From NCBI GenBank assembly GCA_040081465.1, contig JBEBGL010000003.1:254898-318897 (forward strand): DNA of 64,000 bases. The letters are read 5' to 3'. This document shows positions 50,407-58,854 of the stretch, one piece after another. Position numbers and translations under genes: made by a program. Numbering within the stretch: the first letter of the stretch is position 1; each line of letters begins with the position of its first letter. Origin of the DNA: UBA668 sp040081465. Its GTDB lineage: Bacteria > Actinomycetota > Acidimicrobiia > Acidimicrobiales > Ilumatobacteraceae. The notes under the pieces are model-generated. The model did no database searches, was not told the DNA's origin, and saw nothing but the letters and a program-made list of their open reading frames with translations.

Positions 50407-52056
50407 ATGACTCTCCACGTTCGCTGGCTTGGCCGCGTTCCGTACCGCGAGGCGTTGGCCGTTCAGCAGGCAATGTTTGCGAATGGTCGCAACGATCACC
50501 TGCTACTGCTTGAGCATCCGCACGTGTTCACGCACGGTCCGCGCGCCGACCTCGCCACCAACGTGTGCGTAAGTCCTGCTTCAGTGAACGCCGAGTTGGT
50601 CGCTGTCAAGCGCGGCGGCGACGTGACTTACCACGGCCCTGGGCAACTCGTCGGTTACCCAATCGTCAACGTCGCGAACACGCTGGGCGCTGCCGATCAC
50701 GTGTGCACCATTCAGCGCGTGCTGGTCGCGACGCTGCAAGAGCTCGGTGTTGACGATGTGGGCTGCTTGCCGGACTACCCGGGAGTGTGGGTTGGCGTTA
50801 GCAGCAGCAACCCGCGCAAGATTGCGGCAATCGGCGTGCGGTTGGCAAACGGTCGAACAATGCACGGATTTGCGTTGAACGTGTGCCCAGACATGCGCTA
50901 CATGCGCGACTACATCGTTCCATGCGGTATTGGCGATAAGCCCGTAACGTCGCTCGCCGAGGAAGGCGTCATCGCCGACATGCAGCACGTCGTCGATGTC
51001 GTTGCGCGCCATGCTGGCGACGCGTGGGGTGAACCAGAGCGTCAAGACGTTGCGTGGAAGATCAGACCGGAGGAATTGGCCCCGTTCTCGCGCGGTGAAG
51101 GTTCGGCGCTGGGAGTTCGGGCGACGGCACGACTGCAGCAGGCGGGTGTGAGCGAAGGCCTCGCCATCGAAAGCCGCAAGCCCGATTGGTTGCGGCCCAA
51201 GGTCAAGTTGGGTGCGGATGTCTTGCAGCTGAAGAAGACGGTGCGCGACCACGGCTTGGTGACGGTGTGCGAAGAAGCCGGCTGCCCGAACCTCAGCGAC
51301 TGTTGGGCCGACGGAACGGCAACGTTCATGGTGTTGGGCGATCGTTGCACGCGCGCATGCGGCTTCTGCTTGGTTGACACACGCAAACCGCTTGCTCCGT
51401 CCGCCGACGAACCCACTCGAGTTGCTGCCGCAATCTCGACGATGGCACTTGATCATGCGGTGTTGACGATGGTCGCGCGCGACGACCTAGCCGACGGAGG
51501 GTTTGCACACGTCGCCGCGTGTGTGCGTGCGATCCGGGCCTCGAGTTCGCGGACGGTCATTGAGACGCTCGTCAGCGATGCTCGTGGCGACGACGCTGCG
51601 TTACACCTGCTCTTCGACGATGCCGCTTGCCGCCCCGATGTGTTCAACCACAACATCGAGACCGTTGCGCGACTGCAGCGCGCGGTGCGCCCGACTGCTG
51701 GCTACGCACGCAGCCTGTCGGTGCTCGCACGCGCGAAAGCGGCAGGGATGGTTGTCAAGACCGGGTTCATGCTTGGCCTCGGCGAAACCGACGACGAGAT
51801 CGCCGGGTTGCTCGTCGACCTCGCCGCGATCGGCGTCGACATCGTCACCATCGGTCAATACCTGCGGCCAACCGACAATCACCTACCGGTTGCGCGTTGG
51901 GCGGATCCGAGCGAGTTCGACGGGTGGAAGGCGGCGGGTGAAGCGATGGGCATCGGGCATGTTGAGGCCAGTCCGCTAACACGCAGCAGCTACCACGCCA
52001 AGCAAGCCGCAGCGGGCATCGAACTGGGAACTACGACGGCCGGATCGTTCGTCTAA
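50407..52056 (+). CDS. LipB-LipA fusion: octanoyltransferase and lipoyl synthase
   Basis: 549 residues in one uninterrupted frame. Residues 1-225 are LipB: KRGGDVTYHGPGQL at 68-81, Lys138 and the acyl Cys173 in PCGIGDKPVTS. Residues about 255-549 are LipA: the auxiliary cluster Cys288, Cys293, Cys299 (CEEAGCPNLSDC), the radical-SAM cluster Cys314, Cys318, Cys321 (CTRACGFC), and the C-terminal RSSYHA whose Ser ligates the auxiliary cluster. Together they move octanoate to the E2 lipoyl domain and insert two sulfurs. Most bacteria have two separate genes. Directly follows E3 and E2. Confidence 0.93.
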   Translation: MTLHVRWLGRVPYREALAVQQAMFANGRNDHLLLLEHPHVFTHGPRADLATNVCVSPASVNAELVAVKRGGDVTYHGPGQLVGYPIVNVANTLGAADHVCTIQRVLVATLQELGVDDVGCLPDYPGVWVGVSSSNPRKIAAIGVRLANGRTMHGFALNVCPDMRYMRDYIVPCGIGDKPVTSLAEEGVIADMQHVVDVVARHAGDAWGEPERQDVAWKIRPEELAPFSRGEGSALGVRATARLQQAGVSEGLAIESRKPDWLRPKVKLGADVLQLKKTVRDHGLVTVCEEAGCPNLSDCWADGTATFMVLGDRCTRACGFCLVDTRKPLAPSADEPTRVAAAISTMALDHAVLTMVARDDLADGGFAHVAACVRAIRASSSRTVIETLVSDARGDDAALHLLFDDAACRPDVFNHNIETVARLQRAVRPTAGYARSLSVLARAKAAGMVVKTGFMLGLGETDDEIAGLLVDLAAIGVDIVTIGQYLRPTDNHLPVARWADPSEFDGWKAAGEAMGIGHVEASPLTRSSYHAKQAAAGIELGTTTAGSFV

Positions 52057-52061
52057 CCGGC

Positions 52062-53387
52062 ATGCGCATCGACGACACCGACCCCGACGAACTGGACGAC
52101 GATCTCGATGACGATGGTCGACCGCGTTCGGGTCCAGGTTCGCGTCGCCGAAAGTTGGCCGTGCTCGCCGGCGTGGCGCTCGTGATTGCGGGCGGTGTCG
52201 CAGGGACGGTCGCACTTACAGGAAGCGACGAGCCGGCTGCCGACGTGTCGAGCTCGACAACGATCGAGTCGTCCGACGAGCCCGCACCTGGGGACGACAA
52301 GCCGGTCGTCGATGTCGGCCCCAATCCGAACGGGTTTCCCGATTACGGCAGCGACTACATGGGCCCGGCGCTCGAGTTGATGTATCAACGCACCACCGAC
52401 GCTGGCATTCGCTTGACGTTGCAGAACAGTGGCGACTGGCAGAACTTTGCACCCGTGGGCGAGGGTCGCGTCATAGATCCCGGCTTCGGGGGAGGTGTCA
52501 TTGAGGTTGCCGAAACCGTGGTGGGTATCGCGCCTCCCGACATGCCGCCAGGCACCGGATCAGAGGTCGGATGGACGCCGCCAGCTTGGTGTAGTCCGAT
52601 CGGCGGCTTTCGACTGACGATGTTGTTTCAAGACGCGATCGGTGTCTCGAACGGAAGTCGCTACGACGAACCACGCGACGGTGTATCGGTCACGTTGTTC
52701 AGCAGCGGCTATGCCGAAGGTGTTCCGTTTCGCGCGCTCGTGTTGAATGTCGCCGACGACGTGGTCAGCGCAACTGCGACTTGGGAAGACGATGCAACCG
52801 ACACCGCGATACCAGCGAACGGTTGGGTGGTTCTCGCTACACCCGGCCAGGCGAGCGGCAAGTTCGACATCGTGCTGCAAACCGCCGAGGGCGAGCGCGC
52901 GATTCCGTGGGACGAGTTGCCGCAAGATGGCGATCTCACGTGGCAGAAGGACTGCTCGCCACCGCCGCCGGAACTTCCGCAGCCCGGCGAACAGCCAGAC
53001 GACGCAGACGCTGCCGAGGCTGATGTGCGCGCCAACTTCATCGCACTGTTCGACCGCGATGCGGTATTCGAGGAGAGAGCTGAACAATTACTCGACGACA
53101 CAACTGGCGTTCAGGATGCGCTCGATCAACTGGCGGCTGGCGGTTTCGCTGATGCCGCACAGACCTCGGCCCGAACGATGACCGATCTCGTTTTTGTTTC
53201 GCCGGACGAGGCGTGGTTCAGGTACGACCTCGAGACTGTGTTCGCTGACTTTCCGAGTCGGTTCGGTATCGCGTACCTGATCGACGGCGAGTGGAGAATT
53301 GCGCGAGCTGTGATTTGCCAGGACTTCGCACTTGCTGGCGTCTACTGCAACCCGCCAGTAAATGACATCTACCCCGCTCAGGGCTGA
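52062..53387 (+). CDS. Membrane-anchored extracytoplasmic protein, unknown function
   Basis: 441 residues. A very acidic N-terminus (residues 2-20, mostly Asp) and an Arg-rich patch precede one membrane helix (about 31-52), so the bulk lies outside. The outer part has a Ser-Thr-Pro linker, a beta-rich domain with a Cys pair, a second Pro-rich stretch (CSPPPPELPQPGEQP) and a C-terminal domain of about 110 residues resembling the SnoaL/NTF2-like fold (RANFIALFDRD, VFVSPDEAWFRYDL). Five bases after lipBA, so maybe co-transcribed, with no obvious functional link. Confidence 0.6.
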   Translation: MRIDDTDPDELDDDLDDDGRPRSGPGSRRRKLAVLAGVALVIAGGVAGTVALTGSDEPAADVSSSTTIESSDEPAPGDDKPVVDVGPNPNGFPDYGSDYMGPALELMYQRTTDAGIRLTLQNSGDWQNFAPVGEGRVIDPGFGGGVIEVAETVVGIAPPDMPPGTGSEVGWTPPAWCSPIGGFRLTMLFQDAIGVSNGSRYDEPRDGVSVTLFSSGYAEGVPFRALVLNVADDVVSATATWEDDATDTAIPANGWVVLATPGQASGKFDIVLQTAEGERAIPWDELPQDGDLTWQKDCSPPPPELPQPGEQPDDADAAEADVRANFIALFDRDAVFEERAEQLLDDTTGVQDALDQLAAGGFADAAQTSARTMTDLVFVSPDEAWFRYDLETVFADFPSRFGIAYLIDGEWRIARAVICQDFALAGVYCNPPVNDIYPAQG

Positions 53388-53399
53388 CTGCCGCGTCGC

Positions 53400-55862
53400 C
53401 TATGCGCGTGGTCTTTCGTTGGTCGGGTCGAAGAGGGGTTCGGCGCCAACAGTTGCCGCGACTATCTCGCCGAAGACCTTGATGAACACCTTTGTGCCAG
53501 GCTTTTCGAACTGCGGACGCACGTAACCCAGCGCGACGCTCTTCTCCAAGGTGAAGCTCCAGCCGCCCGAGGTTGCGAGTCCGATGTTGCTCGCCTTGTC
53601 ACCGGCACCGTCGAAGATCGACGAACAGAACGGAACGTCGGCATCGCCGTCGGCGTCGAGCGTCATCGGCACGAACCTCCACGCAGAACCTTTCGCCTTC
53701 TCGGCGACTAGTGCTGCCTTGCCGACGAAGTCAGGCTTCGTCAGGTCGACGAAACGATCGAGCGATGAATCGAATGGCGAGTAGCCAATCTCGATGTCGC
53801 CCTTCCACCCGCGGTAGCCCTTGTCGAGTCGCAGGCTGTCGACTGCGTAGATGCCAAAGTCGCGAATTTCGTATTGCTCGCCTGCCGCCCAGATCGCCTC
53901 GTAGAGCGCGAGCAGTTGCGCGTTCGCCGCGTGTAGTTCCCAGCCGAGTTCGCCGACGTAGTTGACACGCAGCGCACGCACGGGTCCGACAGCCGTCTCG
54001 ATGTCGCGCACCGACAACCACGGAAAGGACGCGTTGTCGAGCGGAGAGCTTGTTACCTGTGCGAGAACGTCGCGCGAACGCGGACCAACTACGACCAGCG
54101 AGCCGTAGTCGGCGGTGACGTTGGTGAGCGTGACTGAACCGTCGGCGGGCAATGCGGCTTCCAGTACGTCGAGGTCGTGCCACTCGGCGCTCGCTGCACC
54201 AACCGCGTAGTAGTGCTGTTCGGCGAGCTTTGTCAACGTGAACTCGCTGAGCACTTTGCCATCAGGCAGCAGTGCGTAGCAGAGCGTGACGCGACCGGTC
54301 TTAGGCAGCTTTGTGCACAGCAGGTGATCGAGGTATGCCTCGGCGCCGGGACCTTTGATCTCGATCTTGGTGAAGCCAGGCATGTCGAGCACAGCAACGC
54401 GGTTGCGCACGGCCGCGCATTCCTCCGCAACACGCTCGCGCCAACCGTTACGCCGGAAGAACGACAACGAATGATCGGTAACCGCGTTCGCGGTGGCGAT
54501 ACCTGTGTCGAACCACGTCGGCCGCTCCCATCCGCCACGCGCTGCGAAGTATGCGCCTTTCGCCATCAGCGTCTCGTGCAGCGGCGATGTGTACGACGGG
54601 CGACCGGCGGGACGCTCTTCGAACGGAAACCCCATTGCGTACTCGTTCTGGTAGACCTCGATGGCCTTGTCGATCGTGTACTGCGTGGTTGCGTATTCCT
54701 TGTAGCGGCGACGATCGATCGACCAAATGTCGATGGCTGGTCGGCCCTCGAGAATCCATTCGGCGATTGCCTTGCCCGCGCCCCCGCCTTGCGCGATACC
54801 GAAACTGAATGTGTTGCAGTGGAAGAAGTTGCGCAACCCGCGCTCGGGGCCGAGGTACGGATTGCCGTCGGGTGCGTAGGGGATCGGGCCGTTGACGACG
54901 CGCGCAATTCCCGCGTTGCCCAGCACCGGCACTCGTTCGCCAGCATCGAGAATCTGCGGCTCGAGTCGCTCGAGGTCTTCGCTCCACAACTGGTTGGCGA
55001 AGTGGTCGGGAATCGCGTCCTGCCACATGGCGGTCGCCTTCCACTCGTACGGACCGAGGATGAAGCTGTTGCGTTCCTGGCGAAGGTAGTAACTGGTGTC
55101 GGGGTCGCGCAGCAATGGCAGCGGCGTCTCGCGCGCGGCGAGTTCGGGAATCTCTTCGGTGACGTAGTACTGGTGCGACATGTGGGCGATGGGCAGGTGG
55201 CGGCCGATCAGGCTCATCACCTCGGCAGCGCGATAGCCGGCAGCATTGACGACGATCTCACAATCGATCGTGTTCTCTTCGCCGTCGGCTGTGCGTGAGG
55301 TGACGGTCCACGAATGGTTCGCGTGTTGCGTCAGTCCGACAACGCGTTCGAAGCGGCGCACACGTGCGCCCATCGCACGCGCGGCGCGGGCCATCGCTTG
55401 CGTGACTTGCGAAGGGTCGATGTCGCCGTCAAGCGGATCCCACAGTGCGCCGACTAGGTCGTGGGTCTCCACCAACGGGTACCGATCGACGAGTTGCGCG
55501 GGGGTCAACATGTCGTAACCCATGCCCTGCGCGTTGGCCATGCTGGTGACGTGGCGGAACTCGGCGAAACGTTCGTCGCTGTGCGCCAGGCGAACCGAGC
55601 CGGTCACGTGGTAGCTGATGGGCGAGTCGGCGTCCTTGGCGAGCTCACGGTAAAGGGCAGCCGAATACGACTGCACTTTCATAATGCTCCAGCTGGTGCT
55701 GTACGTCGGAACGTTGCCGGCGGCGTGCCAGGTGGAACCGGATGTCAGCTCGTCGCGCTCGAGCAGCAGCACGTCGGTGCAGCCCATCTTCGCCAAGTGA
55801 TACAGCGTGCTGCAGCCCGCGATACCCCCACCAATGACGACGATTCGTGCCTGCTCATTCAT
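53400..55862 (-). CDS. FAD/GcvT-type dimethylglycine or sarcosine dehydrogenase (paralogue 1)
   Basis: 820 residues. FAD motif VIGGGIAG at 9-16 and SGSTWHAAG with His46, the site of covalent FAD in this family. The N-terminal 400 residues are the oxidase domain; residues about 430-820 are a folate-binding GcvT domain with YVGELGWELHA and SLRLDKGYRGWKGDI. These enzymes remove N-methyl groups from dimethylglycine, sarcosine or similar amines and pass the carbon to tetrahydrofolate. Divergent from paralogue 2; 26 bases between the starts. Confidence 0.85.
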   Translation of the reverse strand: MNEQARIVVIGGGIAGCSTLYHLAKMGCTDVLLLERDELTSGSTWHAAGNVPTYSTSWSIMKVQSYSAALYRELAKDADSPISYHVTGSVRLAHSDERFAEFRHVTSMANAQGMGYDMLTPAQLVDRYPLVETHDLVGALWDPLDGDIDPSQVTQAMARAARAMGARVRRFERVVGLTQHANHSWTVTSRTADGEENTIDCEIVVNAAGYRAAEVMSLIGRHLPIAHMSHQYYVTEEIPELAARETPLPLLRDPDTSYYLRQERNSFILGPYEWKATAMWQDAIPDHFANQLWSEDLERLEPQILDAGERVPVLGNAGIARVVNGPIPYAPDGNPYLGPERGLRNFFHCNTFSFGIAQGGGAGKAIAEWILEGRPAIDIWSIDRRRYKEYATTQYTIDKAIEVYQNEYAMGFPFEERPAGRPSYTSPLHETLMAKGAYFAARGGWERPTWFDTGIATANAVTDHSLSFFRRNGWRERVAEECAAVRNRVAVLDMPGFTKIEIKGPGAEAYLDHLLCTKLPKTGRVTLCYALLPDGKVLSEFTLTKLAEQHYYAVGAASAEWHDLDVLEAALPADGSVTLTNVTADYGSLVVVGPRSRDVLAQVTSSPLDNASFPWLSVRDIETAVGPVRALRVNYVGELGWELHAANAQLLALYEAIWAAGEQYEIRDFGIYAVDSLRLDKGYRGWKGDIEIGYSPFDSSLDRFVDLTKPDFVGKAALVAEKAKGSAWRFVPMTLDADGDADVPFCSSIFDGAGDKASNIGLATSGGWSFTLEKSVALGYVRPQFEKPGTKVFIKVFGEIVAATVGAEPLFDPTNERPRA

Positions 55863-55870
55863 GGCATGTG

Positions 55871-55876
55871 AAGATA
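55871..55876 (-). promoter_or_regulatory. Leaderless -10 of demethylating dehydrogenase 1
   Basis: TATCTT on the minus strand, 8 bases before ATG 55862. The overlapping plus-strand TAGGCG (55875-55880, 8 bases before ATG 55889) is a weaker partner for paralogue 2. Confidence 0.4.
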
Positions 55877-55888
55877 GGCGAAATCACT

Positions 55889-58381
55889 ATGACTGACCTC
55901 CCCAGCTCGGCCCGTGTAGTCATCGTCGGTGGTGGAATCGTGGGCTGCAGCATCGCGTACCACCTTGCGCTGCGAGGGGTGAACGACGTCGTGCTGCTTG
56001 AGCGCAAGCAGCTGACCAGCGGCACCACTTGGCACGCAGCCGGATTGGTCGGCCAGCTACGAGCGACTCACAACCTGACCCGGTTGGCGCAGTACACCAC
56101 CAACTTGTTCTCGACTCTCGAGCAGGAAACGGGGCAGGCAACCGGGTTCCACCAGCGTGGCTCGGTTCTCGTGGCGCCAAACAAGGAGCGCTTGGAAGAG
56201 ATCACGCGCGGTGCATCGATGGCGCGAGTGTTCGGCGTTGAGGTCGACATCATCGGTCCGTCCGAGATCAAGGAGTTGGTGCCACTCACCAACGTCGACG
56301 ATCTAGTCGGTGGCGTGTACGTGCCCGGCGATGGTGTGACGAACCCAGTCGACACCACGCAGGCGTTGGCGAAGGGTGCTCGCGCCCGCGGAGTTCGCAT
56401 CGTCGAGAACGCGAAGGTGTCGCGCATCATCGTCGAGAACGGTCGCGCTGTTGGTGTTGCGTACGAGATCGACAGCGACGTCGGCGAAATTCGTGCCGAT
56501 GCAGTGGTCAACGCGGCTGGCATGTGGGGGCGCGAGTTAGGCGATCAGGCGGGAGCAGTCGTTCCGCTGCACGCGGCGGAACACTTCTACATCGTCACCG
56601 AACCGGTCGCGGGAATCTCGCCAAGCATGCCGACGCTGCGCGACCCGGAAGGTTGCGGGTACTTCAGAGAAGACACGGGCAAGTTGCTGATCGGTTGGTT
56701 CGAGCCCGTGTCGAAGCCGTGGGGGATGACCAAGCCCGGCGGAGCAAGCGGCATCCCCGAAGAGTTTGCTTTCGGCACGTTGCCAGAAGACTTCGAACAC
56801 ATCGCGCCACTGGTGGAAGCGGCGACGCACCGCATGCCGATTCTCGCCGAGACAGGTATCCGGCTGTTCTTCAACGGTCCCGAGTCGTTCACGCCCGACG
56901 ACCGTTATCTGCTCGGCGAGTCGCCGGATGTGAAGAACCTGTTCATGGCGTGCGGCTTCAACTCGATCGGCATCCAGTCGTCGGGCGGTGCTGGCAAGGT
57001 TTTGGCCGATTGGATTCTCGATGGCCACCCGCCGATGGACCTGTGGGACGTCGACATTCGGCGCGTGATGCCGTTTCAACGCAACGCGAGTTACCTGCAC
57101 GATCGCACGGTTGAGGCATTGGGATTGTTGTACGCGATGCACTGGCCGTTCCGTCAGCCCGAGACGGCGCGCGGTGTGCGCCGGTCGGTGCTTCACGATC
57201 GCTTGGCCGCGAAGGGCGCGTGCTTCGGCGAGACCGCGGGCTGGGAGCGCACGAACTGGTTTGCGCCAGCCGGAGCCGCGGCTGAGTACGAGTACTCGTA
57301 TGGTCGGCAGAACTGGTTTCCGTACTCGGCTGAGGAACATCACGCGGTACGCAATGCGGTCGGCGTGTTCGATCAATCGTCGTTCGGCAAATTCTCCGTC
57401 GAGGGTCACGACGCCGAGGCCGTGCTCAACCAGATCTGCGCTAACGACGTCGCCGTACCTGTCGGCAAGCTCGTGTACACGCAGTGGCTCAACGAGCGCG
57501 GCGGTATCGAAGCCGACCTAACAGTGACGCGCGAAGCGCACGATCGTTATCTAGTTGTGACCGCGGCGGCGACGCAGGTGCGCGACTTCGCGTACTTGAA
57601 AGCGAACATCCCCGATGGAGCGCGTGTCGTCGCCACCGACGTGACGTCCGCATTTGCGGTGTTGAGTGTGATGGGTCCGAACTCGCGGGCGCTGCTGCAG
57701 TCGCTGACTAGTCGATCCGCTGCCGACGACTTGTCTAACGAGGCCTTCCCATTCGGGACGTCGCGCATCATCGACCTTGCGTACGCGCGTGTGCGCGCCA
57801 GTCGGGTGACGTACGTGGGCGAGCTGGGATGGGAGCTCTACATGCCCACCGAGTTCGGCACGGGTGTGTTCGATGCAATCGTCGACGCCGGAGCGGAGTT
57901 CGGGCTACGCCACGCCGGGTACCACGCGCTCAACTCGTTGCGCATGGAGAAGGGTTACCGCCACTGGGGTCACGACATCGGGCCTGATGAAACGCCGTTG
58001 GAGGCCGGGCTCGGTTTCGCAGTTGCGTGGAACAAGCCGAGCGGGTTTATCGGGCGCGACGCGTTGATGCGCCAGAAGTTGGCTGGGGTGCATCAACGGC
58101 TCGCGCAGTTCGCGCTCGTCGATCCCGACAAACTGCTTTATCACAACGAGCCGATTGTGCGCGATGGCGTGATCGTCGGGCGCATCACGTCGGGAATGTT
58201 CGGGCACACAATCGGTACCGCGCTGGGAATGGGCTACGTGTCCTCGCCGAACGGCGGACTAGTGGACAGCGACTTCGTGCTGAGCGGAACGTATGAGTTG
58301 GAAATCGCCGGCGAACGAACTGCGGCGAGGGTCTCGCTAGCCCCCTGGTACGACCCAAAAAGCGAAAGGGTCAAGCTCTAA
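55889..58381 (+). CDS. FAD/GcvT-type dimethylglycine or sarcosine dehydrogenase (paralogue 2)
   Basis: 830 residues from ATG 55889. FAD motif VGGGIVGCSIAYHLA from 13 and SGTTWHAAG with His49. It has the same two-domain layout as paralogue 1 (oxidase, then GcvT with YVGELGWELYM and SLRMEKGYRHWGHDI) but is clearly diverged, so the two probably act on different methylamines, for example dimethylglycine and sarcosine in sequence. The MttB homologue downstream fits such a chain from glycine betaine. Confidence 0.85.
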   Translation: MTDLPSSARVVIVGGGIVGCSIAYHLALRGVNDVVLLERKQLTSGTTWHAAGLVGQLRATHNLTRLAQYTTNLFSTLEQETGQATGFHQRGSVLVAPNKERLEEITRGASMARVFGVEVDIIGPSEIKELVPLTNVDDLVGGVYVPGDGVTNPVDTTQALAKGARARGVRIVENAKVSRIIVENGRAVGVAYEIDSDVGEIRADAVVNAAGMWGRELGDQAGAVVPLHAAEHFYIVTEPVAGISPSMPTLRDPEGCGYFREDTGKLLIGWFEPVSKPWGMTKPGGASGIPEEFAFGTLPEDFEHIAPLVEAATHRMPILAETGIRLFFNGPESFTPDDRYLLGESPDVKNLFMACGFNSIGIQSSGGAGKVLADWILDGHPPMDLWDVDIRRVMPFQRNASYLHDRTVEALGLLYAMHWPFRQPETARGVRRSVLHDRLAAKGACFGETAGWERTNWFAPAGAAAEYEYSYGRQNWFPYSAEEHHAVRNAVGVFDQSSFGKFSVEGHDAEAVLNQICANDVAVPVGKLVYTQWLNERGGIEADLTVTREAHDRYLVVTAAATQVRDFAYLKANIPDGARVVATDVTSAFAVLSVMGPNSRALLQSLTSRSAADDLSNEAFPFGTSRIIDLAYARVRASRVTYVGELGWELYMPTEFGTGVFDAIVDAGAEFGLRHAGYHALNSLRMEKGYRHWGHDIGPDETPLEAGLGFAVAWNKPSGFIGRDALMRQKLAGVHQRLAQFALVDPDKLLYHNEPIVRDGVIVGRITSGMFGHTIGTALGMGYVSSPNGGLVDSDFVLSGTYELEIAGERTAARVSLAPWYDPKSERVKL

Positions 58382-58383
58382 GG

Positions 58384-58442
58384 GTCGAGTGTTTGCTGCA
58401 GTCGAGTGTTTCCTGCCCGCACGCAGGCACGAAACACTCGAC
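58384..58442. repeat. Direct plus inverted repeat between convergent genes
   Basis: GTCGAGTGTTT(G/C)CTGC occurs at 58384-58399 and 58401-58416 with one mismatch. An inverted copy follows, with GAAACACTCGAC (58431-58442) pairing perfectly with 58401-58412. The inner CCTGC/GCAGG can extend the hairpin. It starts three bases after the dehydrogenase stop and could end transcription on both strands, but it has no T run. Confidence 0.7.
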
Positions 58443-58447
58443 TCCCG

Positions 58448-58789
58448 CTACTGCGGGGCTTGCAGGCTGACTTCGCGGCCGTCTGGGTCGAGGATCATTG
58501 CTTCCACAACGCCCCAGTGCTGCGGTTCGAAGGGGCGGTCGAAGTTCAGTGTCTGGGCTTTCGGCGCGAACGACGCCGAGTCGGCGACCTGCAGGATCGG
58601 GTGCGTCGTCAGCGCTTGGTCGTGCTGTTCGGCGATGAAGATGTACGGACCGCCGTTCGGATGGCGCCATTGCCCTGAGCCGTGGTCGGTGTCGAACACG
58701 TTCTCGTAGCCGAGCGACTTCCAGAAAGCAGCAGTCGCGATGTAGTCGCGAGTTTCGACGTAATACCCCAGAAAACCCTCTGTTGCCAT
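58448..58789 (-). CDS. Small VOC-family protein
   Basis: 113 residues, AAGGAG before the ATG. One VOC unit: FLGYYVETRDYIATAAFWKSLGY, IFIAEQHDQAL, then VEAMILDPDGREVSLQAP. The Glu near the C-terminus is present, but the usual first His of the VOC metal site is missing, so metal binding is doubtful. Such proteins can be glyoxalase-like, antibiotic-binding or structural. Function unknown. Confidence 0.75.
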   Translation of the reverse strand: MATEGFLGYYVETRDYIATAAFWKSLGYENVFDTDHGSGQWRHPNGGPYIFIAEQHDQALTTHPILQVADSASFAPKAQTLNFDRPFEPQHWGVVEAMILDPDGREVSLQAPQ

Positions 58790-58842
58790 CGTTGTATCTC
58801 CTTCGTGAGCTTTGGCGTAAGCCCTGTGCGATGTCTGCGACG

Positions 58843-58848
58843 TATCAT
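58843..58848 (+). promoter_or_regulatory. Leaderless -10 of the MttB-like gene
   Basis: TATCAT, 6 bases before GTG 58855. Decides the start of the gene against ATG 58831, which would be upstream of the hexamer. Confidence 0.55.
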
Positions 58849-58854
58849 CGCACT

